A DNA stretch of 64,000 bases from Succinispira mobilis DSM 6222 (GTDB lineage: Bacteria > Bacillota > Negativicutes > Acidaminococcales > Succinispiraceae), in NCBI RefSeq assembly GCF_000384135.1, contig NZ_KB913028.1, positions 1,757,198 through 1,821,197 on the forward strand, written 5' to 3'. A model generated the notes under the pieces. The model saw nothing but the letters and a program-made list of their open reading frames with translations. It made no database searches and was not told where the DNA came from. This document shows, in pieces, positions 36,818-47,700 of the stretch; the stretch's first letter is position 1, and each line of letters starts with the position of its first letter. The position numbers and the translations under genes were made by a program.

Positions 36818-37108
36818 TTATTCTCGAATTACAATTGGTACTTCATTCGGCTTTATTAACTTATACTGGCTCCGCGCAACCTTTTCAATATATTTTAAAT
36901 CATTCAGATTTTTTATTTCAGTTTCTAATTTTTCCTGCTCCGCAACTAAATCTCGCCGTTGCATCTCCGCTCGTTCAATCCCTTTTTTCACTTGATAAAT
37001 TTTCCATTCCTGGCCTAAAACAAGAACTAATAGCAATGTCAATAAGCCAATATAGAAACATTTAAAAAAACTCACTTTTTCTTTTTTCTTACTGCGTCTT
37101 TTCAACAT
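36818..37108 (-). CDS. divIC: Septum formation initiator FtsB/DivIC
   Basis: 96 residues from ATG 37108 with GGAGG upstream. A basic cytoplasmic start (LKRRSKKKEK), one membrane segment (CFYIGLLTLLLVLVLG), a periplasmic or extracytoplasmic coiled coil (RAEMQRRDLVAEQEKLETEIKNL reads as heptads) and the terminal YIEKVARSQYKLIKPNE typical of DivIC. Acts in the divisome with FtsL/DivIB. Its stop overlaps a possible start of the cyclase gene. Confidence 0.93.
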   Translation of the reverse strand: MLKRRSKKKEKVSFFKCFYIGLLTLLLVLVLGQEWKIYQVKKGIERAEMQRRDLVAEQEKLETEIKNLNDLKYIEKVARSQYKLIKPNEVPIVIRE

Positions 37109-37192
37109 AAGCTTTCCTCCTTTATGCCCAGAGCATTTACAATAGTATAGCATTTTTAAATTATTTTTAAAACAACTAAAGAGGTGATTTAT

Positions 37193-38977
37193 TTGCTTAA
37201 AACAAGTATTTTAAATAGGTTAATAGTCATATTTTTCTCGCTTATCGCCAGTTCTTTAATATTTTTTTCTGTATACATGCTAGATATCTTCAATAATTAC
37301 AGTTTAAATGCCATAAAAGAAAACTTGCATATCACTATAAAAAATGTTCAATTTTTCCTAATGCAACCAAATAATAAAGAATACCTTCAGCAAGCAACAA
37401 TCAAACCTTATCTAACGGAACTGGCTAAAGTTAATAATATTAATATCCATATCCTCGATATCGATAAAAACCTTCTAGTTAGCTCGGCTACTACTACTCC
37501 CGACTTAAATAGTTTCGAAAATTTAGCTAGTTTAAAAACTGATTTTAATAAAATTAATACCTACACCCGCAAAAACACTCAAACTAATGAAAACTATATT
37601 TATATGGCAACCTCGCTTCCTGTAGACTATGGACAATATGTTATTTTAATAAGTGCCAATACTCAATCGTTTAATCAAAATTTTCAACAAATCCGTCAAA
37701 TTACTTTTATAGCATTGCTCATAACTTGTATAATCGCTTTATTTGTTAGTATTAAATTTGCTAAAAATATAATTTCACCCCTCCAAGAAATAACTACTGC
37801 CACAGAAGCTTTTTCTTCTGGTAAATTTGAACACAAATTGCAAATATCTACCCAAGATGAGTTCGGTTTATTAGCCCATACTATTAATACCTTAGCCGCC
37901 AATCTAGCAGATAAAATTACAGAAACAGCTTTAGAAAAAACTAAACTAAAACTTATTTTAGAAAAAATGGATAATGCCGTAATCCTCGTAGACCAAGATG
38001 GACGCATTCAAACTATTAATCAAAAAGCCTTAAGTATCTTTCCCATAAATAAATTTACTAACTCAGATACATTACACCACCTAGATATTTTATCAAGTTC
38101 GGTTTTTGATAAAGCAATTCAAGACACAATTAATAACAACAACCCACAAACTATTGACCTAAAGTTGAAATTTAAAGAACAGGCCAAAAGTTTTCAGGTT
38201 TTTCTCTCACCAATTACTGAAGTTTATAGTAACAAAATAAAATATGTCTTGTGTGTATTTTATGATATAACTGCCTTAAAAAGTATTTTTGATAAACAAG
38301 TCGACTTTATAGCCAATGCTTCCCATGAACTTAGTACGCCGCTAACCAGTATTCGCGGTTTTGCAGAAGCAATTGAAGATGATGCCGATAATTCATTATT
38401 AGTAAATAAGTTCGCTAAAATAATTCAAGAAGAATCGCTACGCATGCAACGTTTAATTAACGATCTTCTTCAAATTGCCAAACTTGATTCTTCAGAATAT
38501 CGTAATACAATTACACTTAGCAATATAAATATTGAAAATCTGCTCCCCTCAATAGTTACTGATTTATCAAACCTGGCCCAAACAAAAAATATCGAACTAA
38601 ACATTGTTTCTAATCTTAATAATAACTTAATCTATAGTAATTATGATTGGTTAAAACAAGCCTTAGTAAATTTAGTGGAAAATGCTATTAAATATACCCC
38701 AGCCGGTGGCAAAGTTTTTCTAATTCTAGAAGAAGACAATGCTTATACTTATTTTAAAATTAAAGATACTGGCGAAGGTATGCCCAATAGCGAATTAGAA
38801 AAAATCTTTGATCGTTTCTATCGAGTAGATAAAGCCCGCAGTCGTAGCAGTGGCGGCACTGGTCTTGGTTTATCTATTGTTAAATTTATAACTAAACTCC
38901 TTGCTGCTAAAATAAAGGTAGAGAGCACCGTTGGACTCGGAACTACTTTTACCATTAGCATTCCTAAACCCCACTAA
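37193..38977 (+). CDS. phoR: Phosphate-type sensor histidine kinase
   Basis: 594 residues. Two transmembrane segments (about 12-33 and 165-190) flank an extracytoplasmic region, followed by HAMP, a PAS domain (about 255-370), HisKA with FIANASHELSTPLTSIRG (His near 380), and HATPase with NLVENAIKYTPAGG, DTGEGMP and SGGTGLGLSI. Start TTG 37193, six bases after AGAGGTG; the in-frame GTG at 37184 lies inside that site. PhoR identity is inferred from architecture and the nearby phoU, pstB and phoB, which lie on the opposite strand. Confidence 0.88.
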   Translation: MLKTSILNRLIVIFFSLIASSLIFFSVYMLDIFNNYSLNAIKENLHITIKNVQFFLMQPNNKEYLQQATIKPYLTELAKVNNINIHILDIDKNLLVSSATTTPDLNSFENLASLKTDFNKINTYTRKNTQTNENYIYMATSLPVDYGQYVILISANTQSFNQNFQQIRQITFIALLITCIIALFVSIKFAKNIISPLQEITTATEAFSSGKFEHKLQISTQDEFGLLAHTINTLAANLADKITETALEKTKLKLILEKMDNAVILVDQDGRIQTINQKALSIFPINKFTNSDTLHHLDILSSSVFDKAIQDTINNNNPQTIDLKLKFKEQAKSFQVFLSPITEVYSNKIKYVLCVFYDITALKSIFDKQVDFIANASHELSTPLTSIRGFAEAIEDDADNSLLVNKFAKIIQEESLRMQRLINDLLQIAKLDSSEYRNTITLSNINIENLLPSIVTDLSNLAQTKNIELNIVSNLNNNLIYSNYDWLKQALVNLVENAIKYTPAGGKVFLILEEDNAYTYFKIKDTGEGMPNSELEKIFDRFYRVDKARSRSSGGTGLGLSIVKFITKLLAAKIKVESTVGLGTTFTISIPKPH

Positions 38978-38991
38978 ACTACCTAAAAATT

Positions 38992-39046
38992 AAATGGAGC
39001 TGTCGCCTTAGCAATATAAGCCCATTGCTAACGACAGCTCCATTTT
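38992..39046. terminator. Bidirectional terminator between phoR and phoU
   Basis: AAATGGAGCTGTCG pairs with CGACAGCTCCATTT, with an inner TTAGCAAT/ATTGCTAA stem; T on plus, and the edge touches the phoU stop. Confidence 0.82.
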
Positions 39047-39713
39047 AATTTTTAAATCTTCTTCCCGTAGATAAGTAAACAACACTTTCCGCAATATTAG
39101 TTGTATGATCTCCAGCTCGTTCTAAATAATGCAAAGCCGCTAACAGCCTTACAAGGTACTCTACATCATGTGGACTAGATTTTATATCTTCGACTATACA
39201 AGCATGTAGATTTTTGCAGTAATCATCCACAACATCATCTTGAGCATGTACTAATTCCGCTAAAGATACATCTGTATTTTGATAAGCTTGCAACACCTTA
39301 TTTAGCATATCCGTTACTTCCAAGCTCATGTTTTCAAAACTACGATATTTTTCGCCTAATTGCTTGTCACTAGTCTTTTTCCAAGCAATTCTAGCAATAT
39401 TTTCCGCATAATCTCCAATTCTTTCTAAATCGGTTGCAATTTTGAGCGCTGTACTTAAAATCCTCAAATCTGTAGCGATTGGCTGTTGTAAGGCAATTAG
39501 CAGTATGCACTTATCTTCTACTAAAACTTGCATCAAATCAATTGATTCTTCCACCTTCATAACTTCTTCAGCCAAAATTCTATTGTCCGTTAGCAGGGCT
39601 TGTACTGATTCAATTAAAGCCTTACTTACTACTCTCCCCATCGATTGAATATCGTGCAGTAAGATCTCTAATTCTCTGTCGAATTCATCTCGTATTCTTT
39701 TCATCTTATCCAA
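39045..39713 (-). CDS. phoU: Phosphate signalling protein PhoU
   Basis: 222 residues, all-helical tandem three-helix bundles with two metal-binding E/DxxxD-type motifs ([21 protein letters not shown] and [17 protein letters not shown]). Links PstB and PhoR to repress signalling when phosphate is plentiful. Overlaps pstB by eight bases. Confidence 0.96.
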   Translation of the reverse strand: MDKMKRIRDEFDRELEILLHDIQSMGRVVSKALIESVQALLTDNRILAEEVMKVEESIDLMQVLVEDKCILLIALQQPIATDLRILSTALKIATDLERIGDYAENIARIAWKKTSDKQLGEKYRSFENMSLEVTDMLNKVLQAYQNTDVSLAELVHAQDDVVDDYCKNLHACIVEDIKSSPHDVEYLVRLLAALHYLERAGDHTTNIAESVVYLSTGRRFKN

Positions 39714-40470
39714 ACCTTCCTGTAATATATTCCTCGGTTTTTATATTTTGCGGATTTGTAAACAAACTTTTAGTCTCATCATATTCAATCATCTCACCAT
39801 TTAGAAAAAATGCTGTCCGATCAGAAACCCTAGCGGCTTGTTGCATATTATGAGTAACCATAATTATTGTGTACTTATTTTTTAAACTTAATACCAATTC
39901 TTCAATTTTCATTGTTGAAATTGGGTCCAAAGCTGAACAAGGCTCATCCATCAGTAAAACCTCTGGTTCTACTGCTAATAAACGTGCTATACAAAGACGC
40001 TGCTGTTGCCCCCCTGAAAGTGAAAATGCTGGTGCTTTTAATCTGTCTTTTACTTCTTCCCACAAGGCTGCGCCTTCTAAGCTTTCCTGCACAATTTGAT
40101 CTAACTCTTGTCTACTATATTTTTGATGTATTTTAGCCCCATAAATAACATTATCATAAATGCTCATTGGAAATGGATTTGGTCTTTGAAAAACCATGCC
40201 TACGTTTTTTCGCAAATTAACTACATCAGTTTTAGGATGATAAATGTCTACTCCATCTATCAAAACTTGCCCTTGAATAACTACATTATCAATTAAATCA
40301 TTCATCCGATTTATTGTTTTTAAAAAAGTAGACTTTCCACAACCAGAAGGGCCTATAAAAGCAAGAACACTTTTTTCAGGCATATCCATATTAATATCAA
40401 ACAATGCTTGTTTGTCAGTGTAAAATAAATTTAACTTTTTAACTTGTATTTTATTTTTTTTTAATAACAC
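39706..40470 (-). CDS. pstB: Phosphate ABC transporter ATP-binding protein
   Basis: 254 residues. Walker [11 protein letters not shown]-loop [16 protein letters not shown] (a PstB hallmark), signature LSGGQQQR and Walker [14 protein letters not shown] are present. GTG start after GGAGG. The permease and binding-protein genes pstS, pstC and pstA are not adjacent; they must be elsewhere. A terminator separates it from phoB. Confidence 0.96.
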   Translation of the reverse strand: MLLKKNKIQVKKLNLFYTDKQALFDINMDMPEKSVLAFIGPSGCGKSTFLKTINRMNDLIDNVVIQGQVLIDGVDIYHPKTDVVNLRKNVGMVFQRPNPFPMSIYDNVIYGAKIHQKYSRQELDQIVQESLEGAALWEEVKDRLKAPAFSLSGGQQQRLCIARLLAVEPEVLLMDEPCSALDPISTMKIEELVLSLKNKYTIIMVTHNMQQAARVSDRTAFFLNGEMIEYDETKSLFTNPQNIKTEEYITGRFG

Positions 40471-40521
40471 GTTTCTTTACCTCCACCAATCTTTCAACCT
40501 AATTGATATTAACATGTAAAT

Positions 40522-40556
40522 AAAAAAAAAGAGTTAACGCTTTGTTAACTCTTTGT
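40522..40556 (-). terminator. Terminator of phoB
   Basis: AAAGAGTTAAC (40528-40538) pairs with GTTAACTCTTT (40544-40554), followed on the minus strand by a run of T. It isolates phoB from pstB. Confidence 0.88.
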
Positions 40557-40561
40557 AAAAT

Positions 40562-41251
40562 TTAATTATTATCTGCAAAACGGTAACCAACACCTCGTAC
40601 GGTTTCTATAGCGTTAGTCAATTGTTTTGATTTTTCTAGTTTAGACCGCAAGTGTCTAATATGTACATCTACGGTACGAGTATCACCATAATATTCATAA
40701 CCCCAGATTTTTTCTAATAATTGTTCCCGGCTAAAAACTCTACCCAGGTTGGTTGCAAACAACTTTAAAAGCTCGTACTCTTTAGGAGTTAATTCTATTT
40801 TTTCATCTAAAATATGTACTTCATAACTAATAAAATTGATTTTCAAATCTCCTAAAACCAACTCGCCCTCATTAACATTGCTATTACCCAATCTTCTTAG
40901 GACAGCTTTTACTCTAGCTATTACCTCACGTGGGCTAAATGGTTTAGTTATATAATCATCTGCGCCTAATTCCAAGCCCAATATTTTATCAATCTCTTCG
41001 GCTCTAGCTGTAAGCATTATGATAGGAATTCCTGCTGTAGCTGGATTATTCTTTATTCGACGACAAACTTCTAAACCATCTATTTTAGGCAACATTAAAT
41101 CTAATAAAATTAGATCTGGCAAATATTCCGTCAAAATTTTCAAGGCTTGTTCCCCATCACTGGCTTCACGCACATTAAACGTGTTTTTCTCTAAAGTAAA
41201 CCTTAATAATTCCCGAATATTATCTTCATCATCCACAACTAATATTTTCAT
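40562..41251 (-). CDS. phoB: OmpR/PhoB-family response regulator
   Basis: 229 residues: receiver domain (acidic DDED at the start, phospho-acceptor Asp in LILLDLMLPKIDG, conserved Lys in YITKPFSPRE) and an OmpR-type winged helix (LTPKEYELLKLFATNLGRVFSREQLL, RTVDVHIRHLRSKLE, VRGVGYRF). Probable partner of the PhoR kinase encoded on the other strand about 1.6 kb away. Confidence 0.9.
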   Translation of the reverse strand: MKILVVDDEDNIRELLRFTLEKNTFNVREASDGEQALKILTEYLPDLILLDLMLPKIDGLEVCRRIKNNPATAGIPIIMLTARAEEIDKILGLELGADDYITKPFSPREVIARVKAVLRRLGNSNVNEGELVLGDLKINFISYEVHILDEKIELTPKEYELLKLFATNLGRVFSREQLLEKIWGYEYYGDTRTVDVHIRHLRSKLEKSKQLTNAIETVRGVGYRFADNN

Positions 41252-41262
41252 AGCTACCTCGC

Positions 41263-41292
41263 TAAAAAAAGCTAGGTTGCCCTAGCTTTTTA
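41263..41292 (-). terminator. Terminator of the HU gene
   Basis: AAAAGCTAGG (41267-41276), GCAA loop on the minus strand, CCTAGCTTTT followed by T. Confidence 0.88.
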
Positions 41293-41304
41293 TAAGATTA
41301 AAAC

Positions 41305-41577
41305 TTATTTAAACATATCTTTGAAGGCTTTACCAGCTTTAAACACTGGTACTACACAAGCTGGAACTTCCATTTCTTTTTTAGTACGTGGGTTTTTGCA
41401 AACACGTGCTTTACGCTCTCTAGCTTCAAAAGTACCGAAACCAATAACTTGAACTTTACCTTTACCTGATACTTCTTCTTTGATGCTTTCTAGAGTAGCT
41501 GCAATAACTTTCTCTACATCTTTTTTGGCCATGCTTGTTTTTTCGGCTACACTTGTGATTAATTCATTTTTGTTCAT
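41305..41577 (-). CDS. hup: Nucleoid protein HU
   Basis: 90 residues, standard length. MNKNELITSVAEKTSMAKKDVEK start and the DNA-minor-groove arm VQVIGFGTFEARERKAR with NPRTKKEM. Occupies the place that yabO-yabQ hold after yabN in spore-formers. Confidence 0.97.
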   Translation of the reverse strand: MNKNELITSVAEKTSMAKKDVEKVIAATLESIKEEVSGKGKVQVIGFGTFEARERKARVCKNPRTKKEMEVPACVVPVFKAGKAFKDMFK

Positions 41578-41645
41578 TGAATAATGCCCCCTATAAAATT
41601 TATAATTTTTAATATATTCTAAGACGAAACGTCCTAAAATTTAAA

Positions 41646-43067
41646 TTACTGTAACTTTGCTTTTTCCCAAAACTCGTCTAATTCTTGCAAAGAAAAATTT
41701 TGCCACTCTCTGCCGCTATTTAAGACACATTGTTCTACAAAAGCAAACCGCTTTCTAAAACAGTTGTTGGAAATATTCAAGGCCAGCTCTGGTACAACCC
41801 GATAATGTCGCGCTAAGTTGGTAACTGCAAAAAGCAAATCACCCAATTCTTTTTCCAATTCTTGTCGATTCTTAGCTACTTTTACTTCTTCTAATTCCTC
41901 ATAAACTTTAGCATATACAGGCTCTATTTCTTGCCAATCAAAACCAACTTTAGCAGCCTTAGATTGCAATTTATAAGCACACATTAAGGCTGGCAGACCT
42001 TTCGTGACTCCATCTAAAACATATTTTCGCTCTGATTTTTCACTTGCCTTTATTTTATCCCAGTTTTTTAGAATATCTTGGGTACTAGCAACACTAATTT
42101 TACCAAAGACATGCGGATGACGCCTAATTAACTTATCATTGATTCCATCGATAACATCCTGTAAGTCAAATACTCCCGCTTCTTTAGCTATTTGTGCATG
42201 AAAAACAACCTGTAACAATACGTCCCCTAATTCTTCACAAAGCAATGTTGCATTTTGGTCATCAATTGACTCAACAACTTCATAAACCTCTTCGATAAAA
42301 TTATGCCGGATAGTTTCATGCGTCTGTTCTCTATCCCAAAGACAGCCAGCAGGAGCACGCAATTCTTCTACCGTATTTGCTAATTCACTTATATTGACAC
42401 TATCATCATAAGGCAAATAAACTGTTGTCAAATGATTGATATCTGGCTGGCGATCAAGTTCGTATAAAAAAATCTTTTCTACACGTTCATCTGCTAATCC
42501 TAGATTTCTTAAGAAAACAATCTCAGTCTCGTCATTATAATAATCCATCAAGGTAAGTTTTACATTTGAAGCAACCTGTTTATTATAAACTTGCGTAATT
42601 ATCAAGGGCAATTTTTCCTTTGCCTGAACTGTTTCAATCTGTAAAGCATCTATAATTTTCAACCCATCACAAGCATCTAGAGCTAAACGGCTATACACCA
42701 AATCTAAAAAACTCATTGCTGGTAAAATTTTTATCGCAATATTCTCTTGAACAGCTTTTTTTCTTAATAATTGCACGGTTTTTTCTGCTACTAGCGGACT
42801 ACCTGGTACGGCATAAACAATCTTACTATATTTTCGACTCTCTTGCAAACAAAAATTCACAATTCGTTCATAAACCTCGTCAAAAGAGTCACTAGACTCA
42901 TAAAAATTATCACAAGAAACAAACTCCAACTTATTTTCGCGTAATTGTGTCACGCTTGGATGTTGTTCGGTACGCAAAATCACTTTTTCAGCACTTTGCA
43001 ACAGTTGCATGGTTTCCACAGTTATATCACCCAATAAACTAGGGCCTAAACCAACAATGTAAATCAA
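41646..43067 (-). CDS. mazG: Tetrapyrrole-methylase-like / MazG nucleotide pyrophosphohydrolase fusion (YabN)
   Basis: 473 residues from TTG 43067, eight bases after GGGAG; a GTG at 43076 overlaps the flippase stop but has no spaced ribosome site. The N-terminal half (IYIVGLGPSLLGDITVETM, VYAVPGSPLVAEKTV) is a SAM-methylase-like domain. The C-terminal half is MazG, with LRAPAGCLWDREQTHETIRHN, EELGDVLLQVVFHA and a second helical MazG repeat (LEEVKVAKNRQELEKELGDLLF). Hydrolyses NTPs, probably house-cleaning. Confidence 0.95.
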   Translation of the reverse strand: MIYIVGLGPSLLGDITVETMQLLQSAEKVILRTEQHPSVTQLRENKLEFVSCDNFYESSDSFDEVYERIVNFCLQESRKYSKIVYAVPGSPLVAEKTVQLLRKKAVQENIAIKILPAMSFLDLVYSRLALDACDGLKIIDALQIETVQAKEKLPLIITQVYNKQVASNVKLTLMDYYNDETEIVFLRNLGLADERVEKIFLYELDRQPDINHLTTVYLPYDDSVNISELANTVEELRAPAGCLWDREQTHETIRHNFIEEVYEVVESIDDQNATLLCEELGDVLLQVVFHAQIAKEAGVFDLQDVIDGINDKLIRRHPHVFGKISVASTQDILKNWDKIKASEKSERKYVLDGVTKGLPALMCAYKLQSKAAKVGFDWQEIEPVYAKVYEELEEVKVAKNRQELEKELGDLLFAVTNLARHYRVVPELALNISNNCFRKRFAFVEQCVLNSGREWQNFSLQELDEFWEKAKLQ

Positions 43068-43072
43068 TTTCT

Positions 43073-44674
43073 TCACTCCCTAATTAGCCGCAACTTCAAC
43101 ATAGTATTAGCTAATTTGTTACCTACTACAGGTATAGCTCGGATTTCTTGAGCACTAATACTGCCTGTAATAACTAACATTAGACAATACACCATACCAC
43201 CTAAAATAATTGAACTTAAAGTAGCTAAAGAATTACTCATCAAAGCCTCGATCAATTTGCCATGACTCCAATGCACCACATAACCCATTATAATAGCAGA
43301 TAGCGTAATACGCAAGATATCTTTTATAGGAAAATTAACTCGTATTTGTTTTTTTAAGAACAAAACATTCAAAACTACCGCCAAAAGAAAATCTATGTCT
43401 GTAGCAAAAGCAGCCCCAATAATACCGTAGCTGGGATTAGCAGTTAAAATCCAAGCTAAAAGCACCTTTACGCCTGCACTTATGATCATATTTATAACTG
43501 GAACAATTGTTTTTCCCAAACCTTGTAAAATTCCTGTTGTTACTTGGTGTAATCCTAGAAAAAATATGGCCGGCGCTAAAACAGCAATACTAGTACCAGC
43601 TGCTGGAGTTGCATACAACATTTGTGAAATTGGTGTCGCTAAGACCAGTAACCCCAAACTTGCAGGAATAGTTATCAAGGCACATAGTCTAAGAGCAGTT
43701 GCAATTTTTTTATTCACACTCTCGTAATTAGTCAAAGTGTAAGCTTCCGAAATAGCTGGAACTATACTGGCAGCCAATGAAGCCGTTGGAATTGTTGCCA
43801 TCATGATTAGTGGCAACCCCATTCCTGTTAAATACCCAAATAAAGTTGTTGCTTGTTCGACACCAAAACCAGCAACTTCTAATCTTTTAGGCACAATTAG
43901 CATATCTAAGCTAGATACTACGGGAATCATAATATTTGCTAAAGAAACTGGTAGAGCCAAACGAACAATCTTATTAACAATAGTTTTAGCTGATACCAGT
44001 TTTGTTTCTTTCTGCGTTGCAATTTGTACAGCAATAGTTTTTTGATGCTTAAAGTAACAATACAATAAAACCAACAAACCACATAAAGCCCCTGGGGCCG
44101 CCCCAAAACTAGCTCCAGCTGCTGAATATTCAATTCCCATTGGCAGTAATAAGTACGCAAAACTAATCATGGTCATAACGCGAATAAATTGTTCAATAAT
44201 CTGGGAACTAGCGGTAGGCGTCATCATTTGATATCCTTGAAAATACCCTCGATAACTCGATAGCATTGTCGCAAAAAACACTGCTGGCGCTAAAGAAATA
44301 ATTGAATAATAAGCCCTAGGATCACGTACAATTTGTTCATTGACTAGAAAATCTGCGCCAAAAAATAGTAAGCTGGCAAAGACTAAACCTGTAATACTCA
44401 TCAAAGCCAAAGAAATCTTAAAAACGCGATTTGCACCCCGATAATCTCCTAAAGCTAATCTTTCCGCAACAATTATTGATATTGCTACTGGTATTCCTGC
44501 TGAAGAAATACTAAGTGCCAGCAAATAAATTGGATATGCCATTTGGTATAAACCAATGCCTTCACCACCTAGTAATCTTGACAAAAATATTCTATTTGCT
44601 GAGCCTATTATCTTTACTAGTATTCCTGCTACCGTTAAAATAAATGCTCCTTTTAAAAATTTATCTCGCCCCAT
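43073..44674 (-). CDS. MATE/MOP-superfamily lipid flippase (SpoVB/YabM type)
   Basis: 533 residues, about 14 hydrophobic segments. Start ATG 44674 (MGRDKFLKGAFILTVAG) after AGGAGG. YabM/SpoVB features: KIIGSANRIFLSRLLGGEGIGLYQMAYPIYLLALSISSAGIPVAIS. Related proteins act as peptidoglycan-precursor flippases (Amj/MurJ function). Sits between mfd and mazG as in Bacillus; no sporulation role is implied. Confidence 0.93.
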   Translation of the reverse strand: MGRDKFLKGAFILTVAGILVKIIGSANRIFLSRLLGGEGIGLYQMAYPIYLLALSISSAGIPVAISIIVAERLALGDYRGANRVFKISLALMSITGLVFASLLFFGADFLVNEQIVRDPRAYYSIISLAPAVFFATMLSSYRGYFQGYQMMTPTASSQIIEQFIRVMTMISFAYLLLPMGIEYSAAGASFGAAPGALCGLLVLLYCYFKHQKTIAVQIATQKETKLVSAKTIVNKIVRLALPVSLANIMIPVVSSLDMLIVPKRLEVAGFGVEQATTLFGYLTGMGLPLIMMATIPTASLAASIVPAISEAYTLTNYESVNKKIATALRLCALITIPASLGLLVLATPISQMLYATPAAGTSIAVLAPAIFFLGLHQVTTGILQGLGKTIVPVINMIISAGVKVLLAWILTANPSYGIIGAAFATDIDFLLAVVLNVLFLKKQIRVNFPIKDILRITLSAIIMGYVVHWSHGKLIEALMSNSLATLSSIILGGMVYCLMLVITGSISAQEIRAIPVVGNKLANTMLKLRLIRE

Positions 44675-44723
44675 TTGGCCTCCTAGTAATGCTTTTTCTA
44701 ACACAACTACTTATTAAAGCATT

Positions 44724-47700
44724 TTATTTTATATTTGGCAATAAAATTTTAATTATTTTCTCAGTTAGATCTAAGTAGTCAATTATATTTTCTCCCAGTT
44801 TTATCTGCAAACGCGCATACTCCCCTTGAATAAATTTCATTTTTTTTGAATATATATCAGACAGTTTTAATATTTCAGCCCCTTGCACGCTTGTCTGTTG
44901 ATTAAAAACAATACTAAGTTCTTTACCTTTAGCAATCATGCTACGCAAACCATAATTACGACAAACAGCTCTGAGTCTAGCCACTCTTATCATTGCTATT
45001 ACATCCTTTGGTGGCTCGCCAAAGCGGTCTATTAGTTCATCTAAAAGTTCCTGCGCTTCTTTTGCATCTTTAATGATCGCTAAACTTTTATATAACTCCA
45101 ATTTATCGCTATTGTCTGGCATATATTCTGGACTAATATGCAGATTAACTGCAATATCTATATTGGGCTCAAAGTTATTTGTAATCGCCACTGTTTCGCC
45201 TTTTAAAGCTGCAATTGTTTCTTCTAATAATTGACAATAAGCCTGAAAACCAATGCTCAGAACATGTCCATGTTGCTTGTCACCCAAAATACTACCTGCT
45301 CCTCTTATTTCCAAATCCCGCATTGCAATTTTGAAACCTGAGCCTAATTCGGTAAAGCTACGTATAGCCTCTAACCTTTTTTGAGCTATTTCTGATAAAC
45401 TTTTTTGTGGCCTATATAATAAATATGCATATGCTAAATGCGCACCTCTACCAACTCGTCCCCGCATTTGATACAACTGTGACAAACCAAATTTATCCGC
45501 ATCTTGTATGATTATTGTATTAGCGGTTGGCACATCAATTCCGTTTTCAATAATACTGGTGCTAAGTAAAATATCACAATTACCTTCATAAAAGGCGATG
45601 ATATTCTTTTCCAACATTCCTTCTGGTAGTCTGCCATGGGCTATTTTAATATTTGCTTTGGGTAGAATTTTTTTTAATTTTTTCTCAGCCCCCTCGATAT
45701 CTTCAATAAAACGTACTACATAATAAACCTGCCCACCACGTTTTAATTCACGTTTTATTGCCTGCTCTAAGATTGCTTCCGCTTCCCCCATAACATAAGT
45801 TTCTACAGACATCTTATTTTCTGGAGCCGTTTCAATTACACTCATGTCTTTAGCTGTAAGCAAAGTCATATGCAAAGTTCGCGGAATGGGTGTAGCAGAA
45901 AGTGTTAGGACATCTACGTTAGTTGCAATTTTCTTTATCTTTTCTTTCTGAGCTACACCAAACCGCTGTTCTTCATCGATTACCAATAACCCCAAGTTTT
46001 TGAAAAGAATATCATTTTGTAAAATTCGATGCGTAGCAATAATAACATCAATTTTACCTTCAGCAAGTTGTTGAATAATATTTTTTTGTTCTTTAGCATT
46101 ATTAAATCTACTCAAACCCTCAACTCTTACACCAAACGCGCTCATTCGTTCACTAAAAGTCTGTAAATGCTGACGTGCTAGGACCGTTGTCGGCACTAAG
46201 ACCGCCACCTGTTTACTAGCCGCTACTGCTTTAAAAACAGCGCGCATAGCTACTTCCGTTTTACCATAACCAACATCACCACACAGTAATCTATCCATTG
46301 GTTGAGTGCTTTGCATATCTTTTTTTATTTCCACAATGGCACGTAACTGATCAGGTGTTTCTTCATATACAAAAGCCTCTTCAAATTCATTTTGAAAACT
46401 ATCATCCTCGGGAAACGCAAACCCCGGCACCAATTTACGTCGGGCATATAGTCTTAATAACTCTTCAGCCATATCTGTAATTGCCAATTTTGCCTTATTT
46501 TTCAGCCGCTTCCATTCTGTACCACCCATTTTAGATAATTTGGGCGTAACACCGTCATTACCAATGTACTTATGCAATGTCGTAACTTGCTCCACAGGTA
46601 CAAATAATTTGTCAGTACCTGCATACTGTAAAATCAGATAGTCGCGTAATAACCCCTCAACCTTAATAATATCTACACCAATGTATTTACCTATGCCATG
46701 TATATTATGAACTACATAGTCGCCTATTTTTATATCAGTGAAATAATTTATTTTACTTTCTTTATCAATGGTTTGAAATTTACGTTCCTTTACTAAACCA
46801 TAGATATCTTTTTCCGAAATAACTACTAATTTTTCTTCTTTTAAACAAAATCCCTCTTGAATATTATCAACAATACAGTATACTCCTGATTGCAAAGCTC
46901 CCACACTAGTCTCTTCCAAGATAACTACGTTAAATTCATTTTTAAAATTTTGTCTAAATACTTTCGCCTTGGCAAGATTAGATAGAACAATAATTACACT
47001 ATATTGTTCTTGTAAATAATTTTTAATGTCTTTAATTAGAATATCTATTTTTTTATGATAACTACTAACGTTTAAAAAATTACTTACGTCCTGACTAATA
47101 CCTCCAGCTCTACTATGTTCAAAAACCAAGCTAATACTACGAATATTTTTTTGTTTTTCTTGTAATTCTGCATAGGTAATATATTGTTTACACTCATTTT
47201 CTTCTAAACTCTGTAAGTACTCAGCGGCCAACGTCATCAGTTCTGTTGGTTCATCAATAATCAACACGTTCTGCTCTAAATAAGCAAAAATATCACTAGT
47301 AAAATTTCTTTCTCTATTTAGTAAGGGTAACAAATTCAAAGTTGGCAAATGTTCTATCGAACGTTGGCTAGCTATGTCAAAAGCCCTGATATCATCTACA
47401 TTTTCCATATAAAATTCTAAGCGTACTGGGTTATCATAACCCAAAGGAAATACATCTAAAATGTCTCCACGCAAACTAAACTCGCCAGTAGCATATACCT
47501 TATCTGTTCGACTATAACCATAGTCAACCAAGTTTGCCAGCAATTCTGCTCTGGAAATTTCCTGTCCGCAAATTATAGCTAGTTGACGCTGTTGCAAATT
47601 TTGCTTAGCCACAAATTTATGCAAATATGTTTCCATATTCAAATATATTACACTTGCTTTAGCCTGGGCCATATTCTCTAATGCCTGCAAACGAGCCCAG

